Part shown: positions 1 to 10,310 of the stretch, piece by piece
How the letters are laid out: every line of letters begins with the position of its first letter
Position numbering within the stretch: position 1 is the stretch's first letter
Notes under the pieces: generated by a model
What the model saw: only the letters and a program-made list of their open reading frames with translations
Database searches by the model: none
What the model was told of the DNA's origin: nothing
NCBI RefSeq assembly: GCF_001540865.1
Contig: NC_033632.1
Coordinates: forward strand, 7,953,397 to 8,017,396
DNA length: 64,000 nt
Source of the DNA: Ananas comosus
Taxonomy: Eukaryota > Streptophyta > Magnoliopsida > Poales > Bromeliaceae
Reading direction: 5' to 3'
Position numbers and translations under genes: made by a program

Positions 1-383
1 ATTTGAAAAATAAATTTCGCAGTGTCTTGATATCATTTACCTAGTGATCAAAGAGCCCAAAATCAACAATTTTAATGGTCATAGAAAGCCTTTAGTAAGT
101 TTAACAATGTAAAAATATCCAAATCATATAAAATTTTGAAAGAAAATATTTTATAATATATAAAATAAGATCAATATCGTCGATCTAAAATTTTAGTTGT
201 TCGTTGATTTTAAGCTCTTTCAATCACTAGGTAAATGATATCGAAAAATGGCGAAATTTATTTTCTAGCTACTTCAAATACTCTAGATCAAGTATAAGGG
301 AACCGATCATCGATTCAGAAGTCTCAATATCAAAAACGACTTAATAACACGGAAACCACGTGCTTCTAAAAGCGCACAAGCAG

Positions 384-386
<3 letters not shown>
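1..386. mobile_element. MITE, large-core type, cut by window edge
   Basis: This is the right part of a long inverted-repeat MITE. It is nearly identical to the complete copy at 1236-1742, including the ATTTGAAAAATAAATTTCGC start of the window and the right end that reads GCGCACAAGCAGGAC before a TA tract. No coding capacity is present. The left end lies outside the window. Confidence 0.75.
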
Positions 387-421
<35 letters not shown>

Positions 422-734
422 NTTACTACTATCTTCTGAACTTAAATTCTAGTCTCTATGACTAGAATAAGATTTATCATTTTTTTTAAAAGATACTTTT
501 AAAGTAGACTAAACTTAACAAAATGTGGCAATTTAAATGTTTACGTAGTGTAGATGGTAATTTTAACAGTTAAAACTCTGGAAAACTAGTGATCGGTTTA
601 CTACAGCTTTTTAAGACTTTAAATCAAAGGTTCATGAAAGTAATCACATCTAGTTCAGATTGCCTCGGCTAGCAGCTAAACCTTCGACGTAGTAGCTTTT
701 GTTGAACCATCGTGCCTTCGGAGACACGATGGCT
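387..734. repeat. TA microsatellite, single-N join, then unassigned AT-rich DNA
   Basis: A (TA)n tract runs to 421 and is followed by a single N at 422. From 423 to 734 I recognise no gene or element. The only structure is a small hairpin at 705-733 (CATCGTG...CACGATG). The N probably marks an assembly join, so continuity across it is doubtful. Confidence 0.5.
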
Positions 735-955
735 ATCATATTTTTATGAGATTTTTATTTTCAGCCATTCATTTTTAGACTACTCTTTTGATAGGTAAAT
801 GATACCGAAAAATTACGAAATTTAGTTTCCAAATACTTTCAATAGTGTAGATCAAGTCTAACGGAGCCGATCGTCGATTTGGAAGCGGCATCATTGAAAA
901 CAACTCGGTAGCACGGAAGCAACCGTGCTACCGATAGTATAGCAGCCTAGCTCTC
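735..955. mobile_element. MITE, large-core type, right half only
   Basis: This segment carries the shared right half of the large-core family (TTTTCAGCC, AGGTAAATGATACCGAAAAATTA, GATCAAGTCTAACGGAGCCG). It ends in the GGTAGCACGG...CCGTGCTACC subterminal hairpin and the tip AGTATAGCAGCCTAGCTC. The left half is missing. Confidence 0.7.
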
Positions 956-963
956 TATATATA

Positions 964-1192
964 GGCTAGGGCTACTATACTCTTATGAGTATAACCCTTT
1001 TGTACTCATAAGTTTTCGACCATTGGACGAAGAGATGTGCGGTTAGGATGATAGTGGTCTCCTAGGATTGAGTGGGTGGTTGGTTGAATAGTATGATCTA
1101 ACGGATGAAAATGATCAAAGAAGTAAATCTAACGGCAAAAAACTTATGAGTACAAAGGGCCCTATACTCATAAGAGTATAGTAGCCGGGCTC
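964..1192. mobile_element. MITE, small-core type, stem CTTATGAGTA
   Basis: A complete 229-bp non-coding element. The left tip GGCTAGGGCTACTATACT is matched in inverse by the right tip AGTATAGTAGCCGGGCTC. Each end has a subterminal hairpin with stem CTTATGAGTA/TACTCATAAG. The core (GTGCGGTTAGGATGATAGTG, GGGTGGTTGGTTGAATAG) is shared with the element at 13247-13477. Confidence 0.8.
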
Positions 1193-1235
1193 TCTCTATA
1201 TATATATCTATATATATATAGAAAAAGAGAGAGAG

Positions 1236-1738
1236 AAAGAGAGAGGTCCGACTTTTATGCTTTTAAAAGCATGGTGACCTCTATGCCGTCAAGTCGTTTC
1301 CAATGCTAAGACATCCGAATCAATGATCGGCTTCATTAGACTTGACTTGGAGTATTTGAAAAATAAATTTCGCAGTGTCTTGATATCATTTACCTAGTGA
1401 TTGAAGGGGCTCAAAATCAATAATTTTAATGGTCGTGGTGAGCCGTTTGCAAGTTTAACGGTGTAGAAATATCCAAATCACGTAAAATTTTGAAAGAAAA
1501 TATTTTATAATATATAAAATAAGATCAATATTGTCGATCTAAAATTTTAGTTGTTCGTTGATTTTGAGCTCTTTCAATCACTAGGTAAATGATATCGAAA
1601 AATGGCGAAATTTATTTTCTAGCTACCTCAAATACTCTAGATCAAGTATAAGGGAACCGATCATCGATTCAGAAGTCTCAATATCAAAAACGACTTAATA
1701 ACACGGAAACCACTGTGCTTCTAAAAGCGCACAAGCAG

Positions 1739-1742
<4 letters not shown>
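1236..1742. mobile_element. MITE, large-core type, complete copy
   Basis: A roughly 500-bp inverted-repeat element between a (GA)n/(TA)n tract and a (TA)n tract. The left end is GAGGTCCGACTTTTATGC and the right end is AAGCGCACAAGCAGGAC. The inner TIR matches the other large-core copies: ATCGGCTTCATTAGACTTGA on the left and GATCAAGTATAAGGGAACCG on the right. It is non-coding. Confidence 0.75.
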
Positions 1743-1781
<39 letters not shown>

Positions 1782-1824
1782 TACATACGTATGCATACAT
1801 TCATACATACATACATATATATAT
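1743..1824. repeat. TA and CATA microsatellite
   Basis: (TA)n passes into CATACATA and TACGTATG repeats. It separates two MITEs. Confidence 0.9.
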
Positions 1825-2236
1825 AGAACTAGGCTGGTATATCGGTTGCTACCAAGTTGTTTTCAATGATGCGGCTTCCAAATAGACGATCGGCTCCGTT
1901 AGACTTGATCTACACTATTAAAAATATTTGGAAACTAAATTTCATAATTTTTCGACATCATTTGACCAGTGATCAAAAGATCCCAAGTTAACAATTTTAA
2001 TGGTAGATGCGATGCGTTTGTGAATTTAACGGTGTAAAACAATCCAAATCTGATGAAATTTTTATAGAAAATTATTTTCACTATTTAGAATAAGATCATT
2101 ACCTCTGATCTTAAATTCAAGTCTTTTATTATCATTTTGTATGAAATTTTTATTTTCAGCCGTTTATTTTTAGACTACTCGTTTAATAGGTAAATGATAC
2201 CGAAAAATTATTAAATTTTGTTTCCAAATACTTTCA
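1825..2236. mobile_element. MITE, large-core type, right end lost
   Basis: Starts AGAACTAGGCTGGTATATCGG and carries the full large core. It stops inside the right half at CAAATACTTTCAATATG, where retroelement sequence begins. In intact copies this is followed by the right TIR (GTGTAGATCAAGTCTAACGG), which is absent here and also absent beyond the retroelement at 9968. Confidence 0.75.
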
Positions 2237-2309
2237 ATATGAGGAACAATCCCACGGTGGAAAGGAGCAAATAGTAGCCCAACTCCAACTTGAAGATAAT
2301 AGAATGGCC

Positions 2310-2395
2310 GATGCAGTGGTATTCGAGAAGTCATCGGCCTAACAAACTAGGTGATGCGGTGGTATTCGAGAAGTCATCGGCCTAACAAACTAGGT
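2310..2395 (+). repeat. 43-bp tandem duplication
   Basis: Two consecutive copies of a 43-bp unit beginning GATGC(A/G)GTGGTATTCGAG, with one difference near the start. The unit sits in the decayed 5' remnant of the gypsy element. Confidence 0.85.
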
Positions 2396-2463
2396 TTGTT
2401 GGCATTAATAGAAGGACGGCCTGTAGGCCAAGTCATGATTGGTCAATGTCATGCCTACATTTT

Positions 2464-2730
2464 TTAAAAAATTAAGCAAGAGTGAAGACGAGCTTAAGCC
2501 TATTGATACAACCATGACCGACCTCATTGGAAACAATCAACAGGCCAAAAATATACTCACTACCAAGCTTACAGTTGGGTCCAAAATCCTCCGAAGAGTC
2601 TGAATAGCTTTCTTTATGGTGGATGCAGATAGCCATTACAATCTGTTGCTCGGGCATGACTAGATCCATGCTAATGAATGCGTACCGTCTACCTTGCACG
2701 AAAAACTATTTTAGTGGGTTGGAGATCGTG
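2464..2730 (+). pseudogene. Retropepsin C-terminal remnant of the gypsy element
   Basis: One frame reads KLSKSEDELKPID, then ends a stretch TTKLTVGSKILRRV with a stop. It resumes as VDADSHYNLLLGHD, another stop, and IHANECVPSTLHEKLF. This is the C-terminal half of a Tat-type retropepsin, the aspartic protease that cuts the gag-pol polyprotein. The part with the catalytic Asp-Ser/Thr-Gly lies upstream of what is preserved and was not found. The stop after LLLGHD is TAG, where the family usually has Trp. Two in-frame stops and the missing active site make it a dead fragment. Confidence 0.6.
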
Positions 2731-2867
2731 TCAAGGAAATCATGGTCGAGGGAAGACGGCAGACGGTGGATATCAATGTGGAAGGCGCCGGCCATATCAG
2801 CGAGGCTGATACTGACCCGGACCAAATTTCATTTGTTTAGGTTCGGGTTACGGAAGAAGTACAACTG

Positions 2868-4097
2868 GTGCTCCTAAAGGAAGCAAAGGCATTGGTGGCT
2901 ACCGAAGAGCCCACCAAACTGGTTGAAATGGAACGTCAAAAGCTAGGAGTCGAGGCTCTAGATGAGCTTTGGCATAACAAGCCGATTGAAGAAGTTGGCT
3001 ACTCCATTGAATCAGTCGAGTTGGCTAATGAAAGATCATGCATTAAAATTTTAATTTTAGAGGATGATTTAAATAAAAATGATTCAGCTCAAGTAGCAAA
3101 GACTGTAACAATGCCTAATGATAACAGCGCTAAGATTCATGAAGGGATCAAGACAATGCATGGAAGAATCGCCAATCAAGGTCGACGAGAAAAGGCTGAA
3201 AACTCAAGATCCACTATTGGAAGTGAACCTATGGTCGGACAACGACAAACGGCCAACATTTATTAGCGCTAAACTCTGGGCATAACAACAGGAGGAGCTA
3301 ACAAGGTTGCTGAAAAAATACAAAAACTGCTTCGCCTGAAATTACGAAGAAATGTCAGAATTGAGCCGAAAAATTGTAGAACATCGGCTCCCTATAAAGG
3401 AGTATAAGCCTTATACACAGCCAGCTAGTAGGTTTGAGCCAAATATTGTATTAAAAATCAAAAATGAAATTGAAAATCTTTTAAAAGTCGAATTTATTAG
3501 AGCGGCTAGTTACGTTGATTTGGTGTCCAATATAGTCCCAGTACGAAAAAAGAATGGCAAACCTAGAGTTTGCATTGATTTTAGAAATCTAAATCTGACT
3601 ACACCCAAAGACATATATCCGATGCCCATAGCTGACATGCTAGTGGACTCGACAGCCGGATATAAAATGTCCTTTATGTTCGGTCATGCCGGCTACAATC
3701 AGATTTTTATTGTCGAAGAAGATATAGCGAAAATGGCTTTTAGATGCGCAGGGTCCATTAGGACTTTCGAATGGATAGTAATGCCTTACGGCTTGAAAAA
3801 TGCCGGAGCCACTTATCAAAGGGCAATAAATTTCATTTTTCATAATTTGATCGGTAAAATGCTAGAAATTTACATTAATGATATCATTGTAAAATTTAAA
3901 TCACAAACCGATCAATGGACCGATTTAGAGCTCGCTTTCAAGCGCATGAGGAAATACAATTTAAAATGAATCCCTTGAAATACGCATTTGGAGTAAAAAA
4001 AATTGCAGAGCCTACTAGGAAAGATAAATTATTTACGGCGCTTCATATCAAATTTAGCCGGCAAAATAGGAGTATTCAGTCCATTACTTCGGCTTAA
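2868..4097 (+). pseudogene. Gypsy reverse transcriptase, catalytic Asp residues lost
   Basis: From 2868 to 3266 an acidic spacer frame links protease to reverse transcriptase. The RT core is at 3352-3969. Recognisable blocks are VEHRLPIKEYKPY, SNIVPVRKKNGKPRVCIDFR, YPMPIADMLVD, AFRCAGSIRTFEW, MPYGLKNAGATYQRA and YINDIIVK. The enzyme would copy element RNA into cDNA in virus-like particles. Two catalytic positions are changed. The first-motif Asp before GHAGYNQ is Phe (SFMFGHAGYNQ), and the first Asp of the YxDD box is Asn (YIND). A frameshift near 3960 moves the thumb region (NPLKYAFGV) to another frame. The enzyme cannot be active. Identity as Ty3/gypsy RT is certain from the motif order. 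Confidence 0.92.
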
Positions 4098-4119
4098 AGA
4101 TCAAGAGGAGTTTATCTAG

Positions 4120-4615
4120 ACAAGAGAGCAACAAGAAGTTTTTGAAAGTATTAAAAAATATTTAGCGAATCCTTCGGTGCTCATTCTTTCTCAGTAAGGT
4201 CAGCTGATGAAGTTGTATATATCGGCTGCAGAAGAAAATCAGGGATGTCTATTAGCTTAGGAAAACATGTTAAAAGAAGAGCAGGCTATCTATTATCTCA
4301 GCCGAACATCTGTTGGATGCCGAACAATGTTATTCGGCAATAGAAAAATTGTATTTAGCATTGTATTATGCTTGTACTAAATTGAGAGATTACATTTTAC
4401 CAGTAAAAGTGTCGGCTGTTTGTAAAACCGACCTGATAAAATATATATTGTCTAAACCAATGTTAAAAGAAAGAATTGGACGATGGATGTTAACTTTGTC
4501 CGAATTTTCTCTTAATTATGTCCCGGCAAAGGCGGTTAAGGGACAAGCAATAGCTGATTTCCTAACTAGCCACCCATGCGTTGAGATTGAAGAGCCGATG
4601 CAAAACTTGGTCGGT
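4120..4615 (+). pseudogene. Gypsy RNase H domain, decayed
   Basis: After RT, several frames carry the RNase H domain that degrades the RNA strand of the hybrid. The best-preserved block (4313-4600) reads DAEQCYSAIEKLYLALYYA, then LPVKVSAVCKTDLIKYIL, GRWMLTLSEF and VKGQAIADFLTSHP. The last block is the typical junction before the second RNase H in Tat elements. Stops and frame changes between 4100 and 4310 break the N-terminal part. Some active-site acidic residues therefore cannot be placed in one frame. Confidence 0.8.
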
Positions 4616-5040
4616 TGCCGATCTTGGACGCTCTATTTTGACGAGTTCAGAATAACCGAATCAGCATAAGGCGAAATAAACATACAATCTCCTGAAGGTG
4701 ACAGTTCCTATTTTGCTTTCGAACTAGACTTCAGCCGCTCTAACAATTAAACCGAATATGAGGCTTTAATAATCAGCCTCGAGATTTTACAGGAGTTAGG
4801 GGCACGCTTTGTAAAAGTCATCGGTGATTCACAATTAGTGATAAAACAGGTGGTTGGAGAATACCGATGCAAAAGTTGAAATTTGCAAAATTATTTGAAT
4901 AAAACAATAGGAGTACTTAGCATATTCAGGGAAGTATAGTTTGTACATCTATCAAAAGAAGAGAATGAGCAAACTAATGATTTAGCTCAATCGGCTTCAG
5001 GAAATAGAGAGCCGAAAGGAAGCCAAGTTAAAATAGGAAG
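4616..5040 (+). pseudogene. Second (archaeal-type) RNase H of the Tat gypsy element
   Basis: One frame with stops reads SWTLYFDEFRITESA, stop, FAFELDFSRSNN, stop, TEYEALIISLEILQELGARF, VIGDSQLVIKQVVGEYRCKS, stop. The pattern FD...TEYEAL...GDSQLV is the acidic active-site layout of the extra RNase H carried by Tat retrotransposons. At least three in-frame stop codons make it non-functional. This domain is the main reason for placing the element in the Tat lineage rather than among chromoviruses. Confidence 0.75.
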
Positions 5041-5049
5041 AAGGTTGCT

Positions 5050-6530
5050 AAATCGGTATATACACAAGAGCCGATGATGATCGCTCCAGTAGAAGTACAG
5101 GATGATTGGAGAAAATCTTTAGTGGAATTTCTCAATGATCCAAATAAACGGGTCAACTATCACCTGCGAAAGAGAGTGCTCGGTTATTGTTTGTTAAATG
5201 GACAACTCGATAAAAGAACAGCCGAAAAAGTGTTGCTAAGATGTTTAGGACTTGATGAAGCCTAAATAACTATAGGTGAAGCCCATGAAGGCTTATGTAG
5301 AACACACTTGGCCGAAAAAACATTAAGGTGGATCATTCGGCATTTACGATATTATTGGCTGACCATGCACGAAGATTGCATCAAATATGTTAGAGAATGT
5401 CAAGAATGTCAATTTTATAGATCGATACAAAGAGTTCCGACTTCCGAGATGCATGCAATCAACAGGCCTTGGCTCTTTCATTGTTGGGATATGGATTTAA
5501 TTGGAGAAATTCAACCGAACTCTCCGGCTGGACATATATTCCTAATAGTGATCGTAAATGTATTTTACCAAGTGGGTGAAAGCAAAACCTAGAAAATTAG
5601 CCACTGAGAAGGACATTATAGAATGTGGAAGACTATCATTCATCGTATCGAAATTCCTGAGACGATCACAACTGACCAAGAAACGATGTTCACAGAGGAA
5701 CAGTTCTCAAGGTTCGTAGAGTCAAGACAAATCAAGTTGCTCCATTCGTCATCCTATTTATGCGCAGGTAAATGGACATGTTGAAGCAATGAACAAAATT
5801 ATCATAAACCTTATGAAACGGCATATTGGAAAACAACCAAGAAAGTGAAACGAGAAGCTCTCTTAAGTATTATGGGCATGTCAAACAATTGTCAAAACAA
5901 CGACAGGAGTTACACCATTTCAACTGGTCTATGGTCACGAGGCTGTAGTACTGACCGAAATAATAGTTGCCTCATTAAGAGTCGACGGACAAAAGGAGTA
6001 GATAGCAAGGAAATATGAAACTTTGATGAATAAAAAGTTAGACAAAATAAATGAGATTCGGCTGTTGGCACTTGACCATTTGCAAGCTTATCATAGCTAA
6101 ATAGCGCATACAATAAGAGAGTAGCGCATACAATAAGAGAGTAAAGGCTAAATCCTTCTCAGTCGAAGATTTAGTCTTAAAATTAGTACTATCGATCGGC
6201 CGAAAAGGCCAATGTATGAAAAATGGTCTCCAAATTGAAAGGGGTCGTTCCAAGTATACAAAGTTGCAAGAGGCAACGCATATAAAACTTTGATGAATGA
6301 AAAGTTGGACAAAATAAACGACTCGACTACTGACGCTTGACCATTTGCAAGCTTATCAGAGCTGAGTAAGTAGTGCATACAATAAGAGAGTTAAAGCTAA
6401 ATCCTTCTTAGTCGGAGATTTAGTCTTAAAATTAGTACTACCGATCGGCCGAAATGGCCGAATCCAAATTGGAAGGGGTAGTTCTAAATATACAAAGTTA
6501 CAAGAGGCAAAGCATATTTTCTAAGGACAT
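5050..6530 (+). pseudogene. Gypsy integrase, decayed, C-terminus tandemly duplicated
   Basis: The linker block (5074-5265) ends KVLLRCLGLDEA and a stop. The zinc-binding domain follows with AHEGLCRTH and RECQECQ, matching the HHCC pattern. The catalytic core shows the three acidic positions in different frames: DMDLIGEI, ITTDQETMF, and VNGHVEAMNK near 5765-5800. Integrase would insert the cDNA into the chromosome. Stops near 5592 and 5625 and frameshifts after 5750 inactivate it. The C-terminal region from about 6018 is duplicated in tandem. Confidence 0.85.
6018..6510 (+). repeat. 267-bp tandem duplication in the integrase tail
   Basis: The segment starting AAACTTTGATGAAT at 6018 recurs at 6285 with the same order of landmarks: CTTGACCATTTGCAAGCTTATC, GATTTAGTCTTAAAATTAGTACTA, CGATCGGCCGAAA, CAAAGTT(A/G)CAAGAGGCAA. 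The first copy also contains a direct 20-bp duplication at 6103-6142 (AGCGCATACAATAAGAGAGT twice). Confidence 0.9.
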
Positions 6531-6737
6531 TGGGAGGATCAGAAAATGACAAGCCAATTAATGAAAAATATTTAAGAAAATACTATCCGTCTATATTGAA
6601 AAGTGAATAAAAGAGTCAAAATAAAACATACAAAAGTAAATGTCAAAATATATTACAGCTAAAATAAGAGTGAGAAGCCAAAGGAAAAATCAAGATAATA
6701 AGTCTTTGAGCTAATTCCTTTCGGTTCCCAAATTAGA

Positions 6738-8939
6738 CTAGGCAAGATCGGTTGTTCGCTTCCTTCGCTTCATCACGAGATGTAGTTTGTAGAGTCGGGA
6801 GAGCTGACTATGTATCGCCATCCTTTCGTCTTTCTTGGCCTGGAATTGGGTCGGTAGGAAAGCACGCTCTTCAGATGTTTGGGCCAACGCTTTTTCGGTT
6901 TCGGCAAGTTCTTTCTTAAGGTACGTAATACGCTGCCGAAGGGCCGACTCCTAGTTTTTCAAAATATCATCTCGCTTGTCAAAGTCGGTTAATGGAGTTA
7001 CTACCTCAATAGCCTTCACCTTGAAAGAGCCAACTTGCAAGAAGTGTTCATCCAAAGCAATATGCTCGACAGAGAGTGCTTGTTGCCAAACCAGAAAAGA
7101 AGAGAGATGAGCAAATAAGGTTTCTGCAAAACATCTACCTGAAGGGGGCAGATCAGGCTGATCCAAGAGATCGAGGAGCGCTCCAAGCCGATCAAATTGT
7201 ACTAAGCTCCGAACTAAGGTAGGAAGACCGCTGCTGTATAATCTCAAACATTCAACCAGTTTTTGTCGAGTGTCAATGGATATACTAGTTGGTAGATCTT
7301 CTTCACTGGATTTAGGGCTCGAAGTAGCCTATTCTTGGAGAGAGATGGCCAGCACATCCGCCGGTTTGGGCGCCGGCGCAACAGTCGAAGCGTAAGTCTT
7401 AATTGGAGGTTCAACAGACGGATTTGGAACAACCTCCTGCCTGATCTTAATTTTCTCTTCGACTTGTCTCTTTTCTTCTTCTTTCTTCCTTCTTTCTTCT
7501 TCCTTTTTCTCCCTTTCTATTCTCATTTCCTTTTTTCTCTCTTTTTTCTCTTCTATTCTTTTCTTTTTTTCTTCTTGCTTTTCTTTTTTTCTTCTTTCTT
7601 TTCTTCCTTCCTTCTTTTTTCTATTTTTCTTTATTTCCTTCCTCTTCAATCTTCTTTCCTTTGTTGGTTCGTCATTTTCCTCTTCCTGCCTTTTGTCAAG
7701 ACGAGCTTCCCGACGAGCCTGCCTCTCGACATCAGAAATTGCCTTCCCAAGCGCCGAGGTAAAACAAGCGTGTGAGATTTTTTCTAGAAGATGTCTCTTT
7801 CAGCTGCTTGACGAAGGGGATAATGGAGGTGACCCGACTGAAAAGCGAGAAAAAGAAAAAGGATCGATTAAGATAGGCTGAGAATTTACCTCGGCCGATG
7901 AGAGAATTTGATTAGGAAGAATCGACTGGCGTTGGTTCTTTTCTTAAAAAATTCTAAAATATGTCGGGAAGTCGACCGGCTGACCCGAGGTTAAAGGTTC
8001 CGAGCAGTCGAGAGCTAAACAATATGTGTCAAATGGGGAGCTGAATTCATATTCAAGGGAGTTCGGCACAAAAAAAGGAAATAAATTTGCAAACATAGTT
8101 GCAAAAACCACAAAACACAACAGCCAAAGCCGATTACTACACCATTTTCTGACGACAGTGGTTTGATCAATGAATTGATTCAAAATTTTTCGACATACAA
8201 AAGAAAGAAAATATGCACCTAATGCTAGCTTCTTGCCGTTAGCTAGGGCAATGGCGATAGGAATGAAATCTCGGTTGATCTTCTGTGAGCGAGTGTAGAA
8301 GAGGTTGTGGCAGAGCCAGTAGAGGAGAAAGGCATTATGCTCTTCTTGGTGACTGGAGTAGGGGCCTGACCTGCGAACCGTCGCATGAACTTGGTATAAG
8401 TAAAGTCTGCATTCGAATCCAAATAGGCTTCAAAATCTGTCACTCCATCAGGATTGTAGGCAATTGAAAGAGTGATGTCGTGAGGTCGGAGACCGACTAT
8501 CGCTGCCACGTGAAGGGCCCCGTCCTCAAAAAGGTGTTGGAGACTGAGAACCAGAAACAAAAGCTGCAGCGAGAAAAAGATTATCGGCTTGAGGAGGAAC
8601 TTTCAAAAGTTGAATGGCTTCGTAAATTCCAACGTCGCGCCAGATTTCGGCATAAGATTCCACAACTCGATCCAACCAGGCCAGATAAGCGTCTTAAACG
8701 CTAGATCAAGTCCGGAGGCTTTTTCCTTATGATTTCAAGGTGGACCAAGAAAGAAGATGGATGACATCAGCCATCAAAGGAAGACCATCAGCCGAGAAAG
8801 GAAAATCGTCAGGTGCAGGGGTCTCCACAAAAGAAGGACCAAGCACAAATCAAGAGGGATCCGATTCAACATATTGTCTGAGGAGGGTATAGTCAAGAGA
8901 TGGAGATGAAGAAAGCGAGGGAATCAAAATCGAAGCCAT
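6738..8939 (-). pseudogene. Antisense plant-mobile-domain (PMD, aminotransferase-like) protein
   Basis: On the minus strand an ATG at 8937-8939 begins MASILIPSLSSSPSLDYTLL. Downstream blocks in shifting frames read WLDRVVESYAEIWRDVGIYE, AIQLLKVPPQADNLFL, LHVAAIVGLRPHDITLSIAY, NADFTYTKFMRRFAG, EEHNAFLLYWLCHNLFYT and INRDFIPIAIALANGKKLA. This is the layout of the plant mobile domain (PF10536 family), found in plant gypsy elements and MULEs and in some host silencing factors. A Lys/Glu-rich tract (7440-7650) and a coiled-coil-like tail ending RKRTTDLA follow. Stops (for example after VESDPS) and at least two frameshifts make it a pseudogene. It lies opposite to pol, between integrase and the 3' LTR. 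Confidence 0.75.
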
Positions 8940-9300
8940 TGAAAGAAAAGCTTAGAAGCTAAGGAAAAAGAAAGAGAATGGAGAAAAAGATGAAGAGGCG
9001 TGAAAATAAAGTCTCAGTTTGAGAAAGAGAAAAAAAAAAAAGAAGAGGGAAAACGAATAAGCGTGAGAAAAGCAAAGCCGCTAAAGGGGATTTCAAAAAG
9101 AGGGCTTTAATAATGAGGTGATGGCAACCATAAGTGACCTAATTAATGCCTCAGATGAGACAAAAGGAATATGAAAGATCGTAGCCGTCAAAGGACGAAA
9201 GGAAAGGACGGCTAAGAAAAATGGATAGTGCAGAGCACTTTCAGAATGAAAGAATGCAAGTCGCTAAACTAGATAATGCCAGCCACCCAAACAATCGTTC

Positions 9301-9319
9301 GGGAGCTGCAGGGGGGCTT
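9301..9319 (+). other. Polypurine tract region of the gypsy element
   Basis: GGGAGCTGCAGGGGGGCTT directly precedes the LTR start. A purine-rich tract here is the expected primer for plus-strand DNA synthesis, though it is interrupted by pyrimidines. Confidence 0.6.
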
Positions 9320-9967
9320 TGTTAGTGCCATAAAAATTGTGCCACGTGATGAACCGGGACGCACCGCGGGAATGGTTCTCAAAGCCAAATATAAAGTGAC
9401 ATGTGGTGCACCAAGATTTGAGAACAATGCACCCAAAAACCGAAAACCGGTTAGAGTTGATGCAGTTAGAACCAACAAAAAGTAGCCCGTAGAAGAAGGG
9501 ACATGGCCGATAGTGGGGAATAACTGAATATATAACAAACGGAACTATAAATAGTCAAAGACGCCTGACATATGGTCTTTTTCTCCTGAGAACAAGAAAA
9601 TCAATTTATTTTTGTGTATTTTTTCTCATTCTAGGAGTAGTCTACTTGTAATCTCTCTTTCTCTTGCATTTCTTGTTTTTCTAGTAGTTAAGTTAGTTTC
9701 CCTTAAAATCAGACGCCTTAGTGGCATCCACCTTTCTGTAAACATTCTTTGGTAATATATATTAGCATTATTCGGCTCATTTCAGTCGAACCGAACATAC
9801 AATGTAGCATTTGAGCTCGACTAGTCAGATCCCTTGTAAGCTGAATCGCTCGAACCAATTGTGGGCACAAACTTCGAGGGTCACTATCAGAAGCCGCTCC
9901 ACTTTTGCACGCTTCCCAAAGGAGGACATTTGACCAAGTCAACGGTCTAGGAGTTCGGCTCATAACA
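9320..9967 (+). mobile_element. 3' LTR of the Tat gypsy element
   Basis: 648 bp, starting TGTTAGTGCC and ending CGGCTCATAACA, so the tips form the inverted repeat TGTTA/TAACA. It follows the purine tract and contains a TATA box and a T-rich leader-like region (9585-9680). The partner 5' LTR is missing, so the boundaries rest on the tips and context rather than on a comparison. No target duplication can be tested. Confidence 0.7.
9546..9553 (+). promoter_or_regulatory. TATA box in the 3' LTR
   Basis: TATAAATA lies about 226 bp into the LTR, with another AT-rich box (ATATATAACA) just upstream. This position fits the U3 promoter of a plant LTR. Confidence 0.5.
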
Positions 9968-10057
9968 CATATGTATACATGTACATATGTATGTATACAT
10001 ACATATATATGTATACATACGTATGCATACATATGTATACGTGTATGTGCATATATT
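9968..10057. repeat. ATGTATAC-type microsatellite
   Basis: Alternating purine-pyrimidine sequence made of overlapping ATGTATAC, TACATATG and GTATGCATAC units. Confidence 0.8.
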
Positions 10058-10230
10058 GAGAGTTCATCTACAATACTATCAAATAGTAAATGAATAGTGT
10101 TTGCTATCAACTTTTTATCCCTTGGATCCATAATAGTGCCACCACCACATAGCCAACCCTATGCATTCAAGGTATAAAAGGTAGATAGCAAACACTATTC
10201 CTCTACTATCAATAGTATTCTAGTCTCTCT
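10058..10230. mobile_element. Short MITE, stem AGTGTTTGCTATC
   Basis: A 173-bp inverted-repeat element. The left part (ACAATACTATCAAATAGT, GAATAGTGTTTGCTATCAAC) is matched in inverse by the right part (GATAGCAAACACTATTC, ACTATCAATAGTATTCTAG). It has no coding capacity and its middle differs from the two main MITE cores. Confidence 0.7.
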
Positions 10231-10275
10231 ATGTGTGTGTGTGTGTGTGTGTGTATGTATATATATGATATACAT

Positions 10276-10310
<35 letters not shown>
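10231..10310. repeat. GT/AC inverted microsatellite
   Basis: A (GT)n tract, then TATATATATGATATA, then an (AC)n tract and (TA)n. The two halves are inverse complements and could fold into a hairpin. Confidence 0.85.

Larger units (their letters stand above)
2236..9967 (+). mobile_element. Ty3/gypsy retrotransposon, Tat type, 5'-truncated and dead
   Basis: The order on the plus strand is protease remnant, reverse transcriptase, RNase H, a second RNase H, integrase, an antisense open-frame region, polypurine tract and 3' LTR. A second, archaeal-type RNase H between RNase H and integrase is the established hallmark of the Tat lineage. Antisense frames between pol and the 3' LTR are also known there. 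The 5' LTR, primer-binding site, gag and the N-terminal protease including its catalytic motif are missing. All domains have stops or frameshifts. The left border abuts a MITE cut in its right half, so a deletion rather than a clean insertion made this junction. Confidence 0.85.

Noticed and set aside
703..736. Hairpin CATCGTG...CACGATG as a possible terminator or small RNA
   Set aside because: Only seven base pairs in a plant repeat region, with no supporting context.
7329..7775. Lys/Glu-rich frame on the minus strand and Phe/Leu/Ser-rich frame on the plus strand
   Set aside because: Both arise from the same TTC/TCTT-rich tract. The minus frame is at most the low-complexity part of the PMD pseudogene; the plus frame is its shadow.
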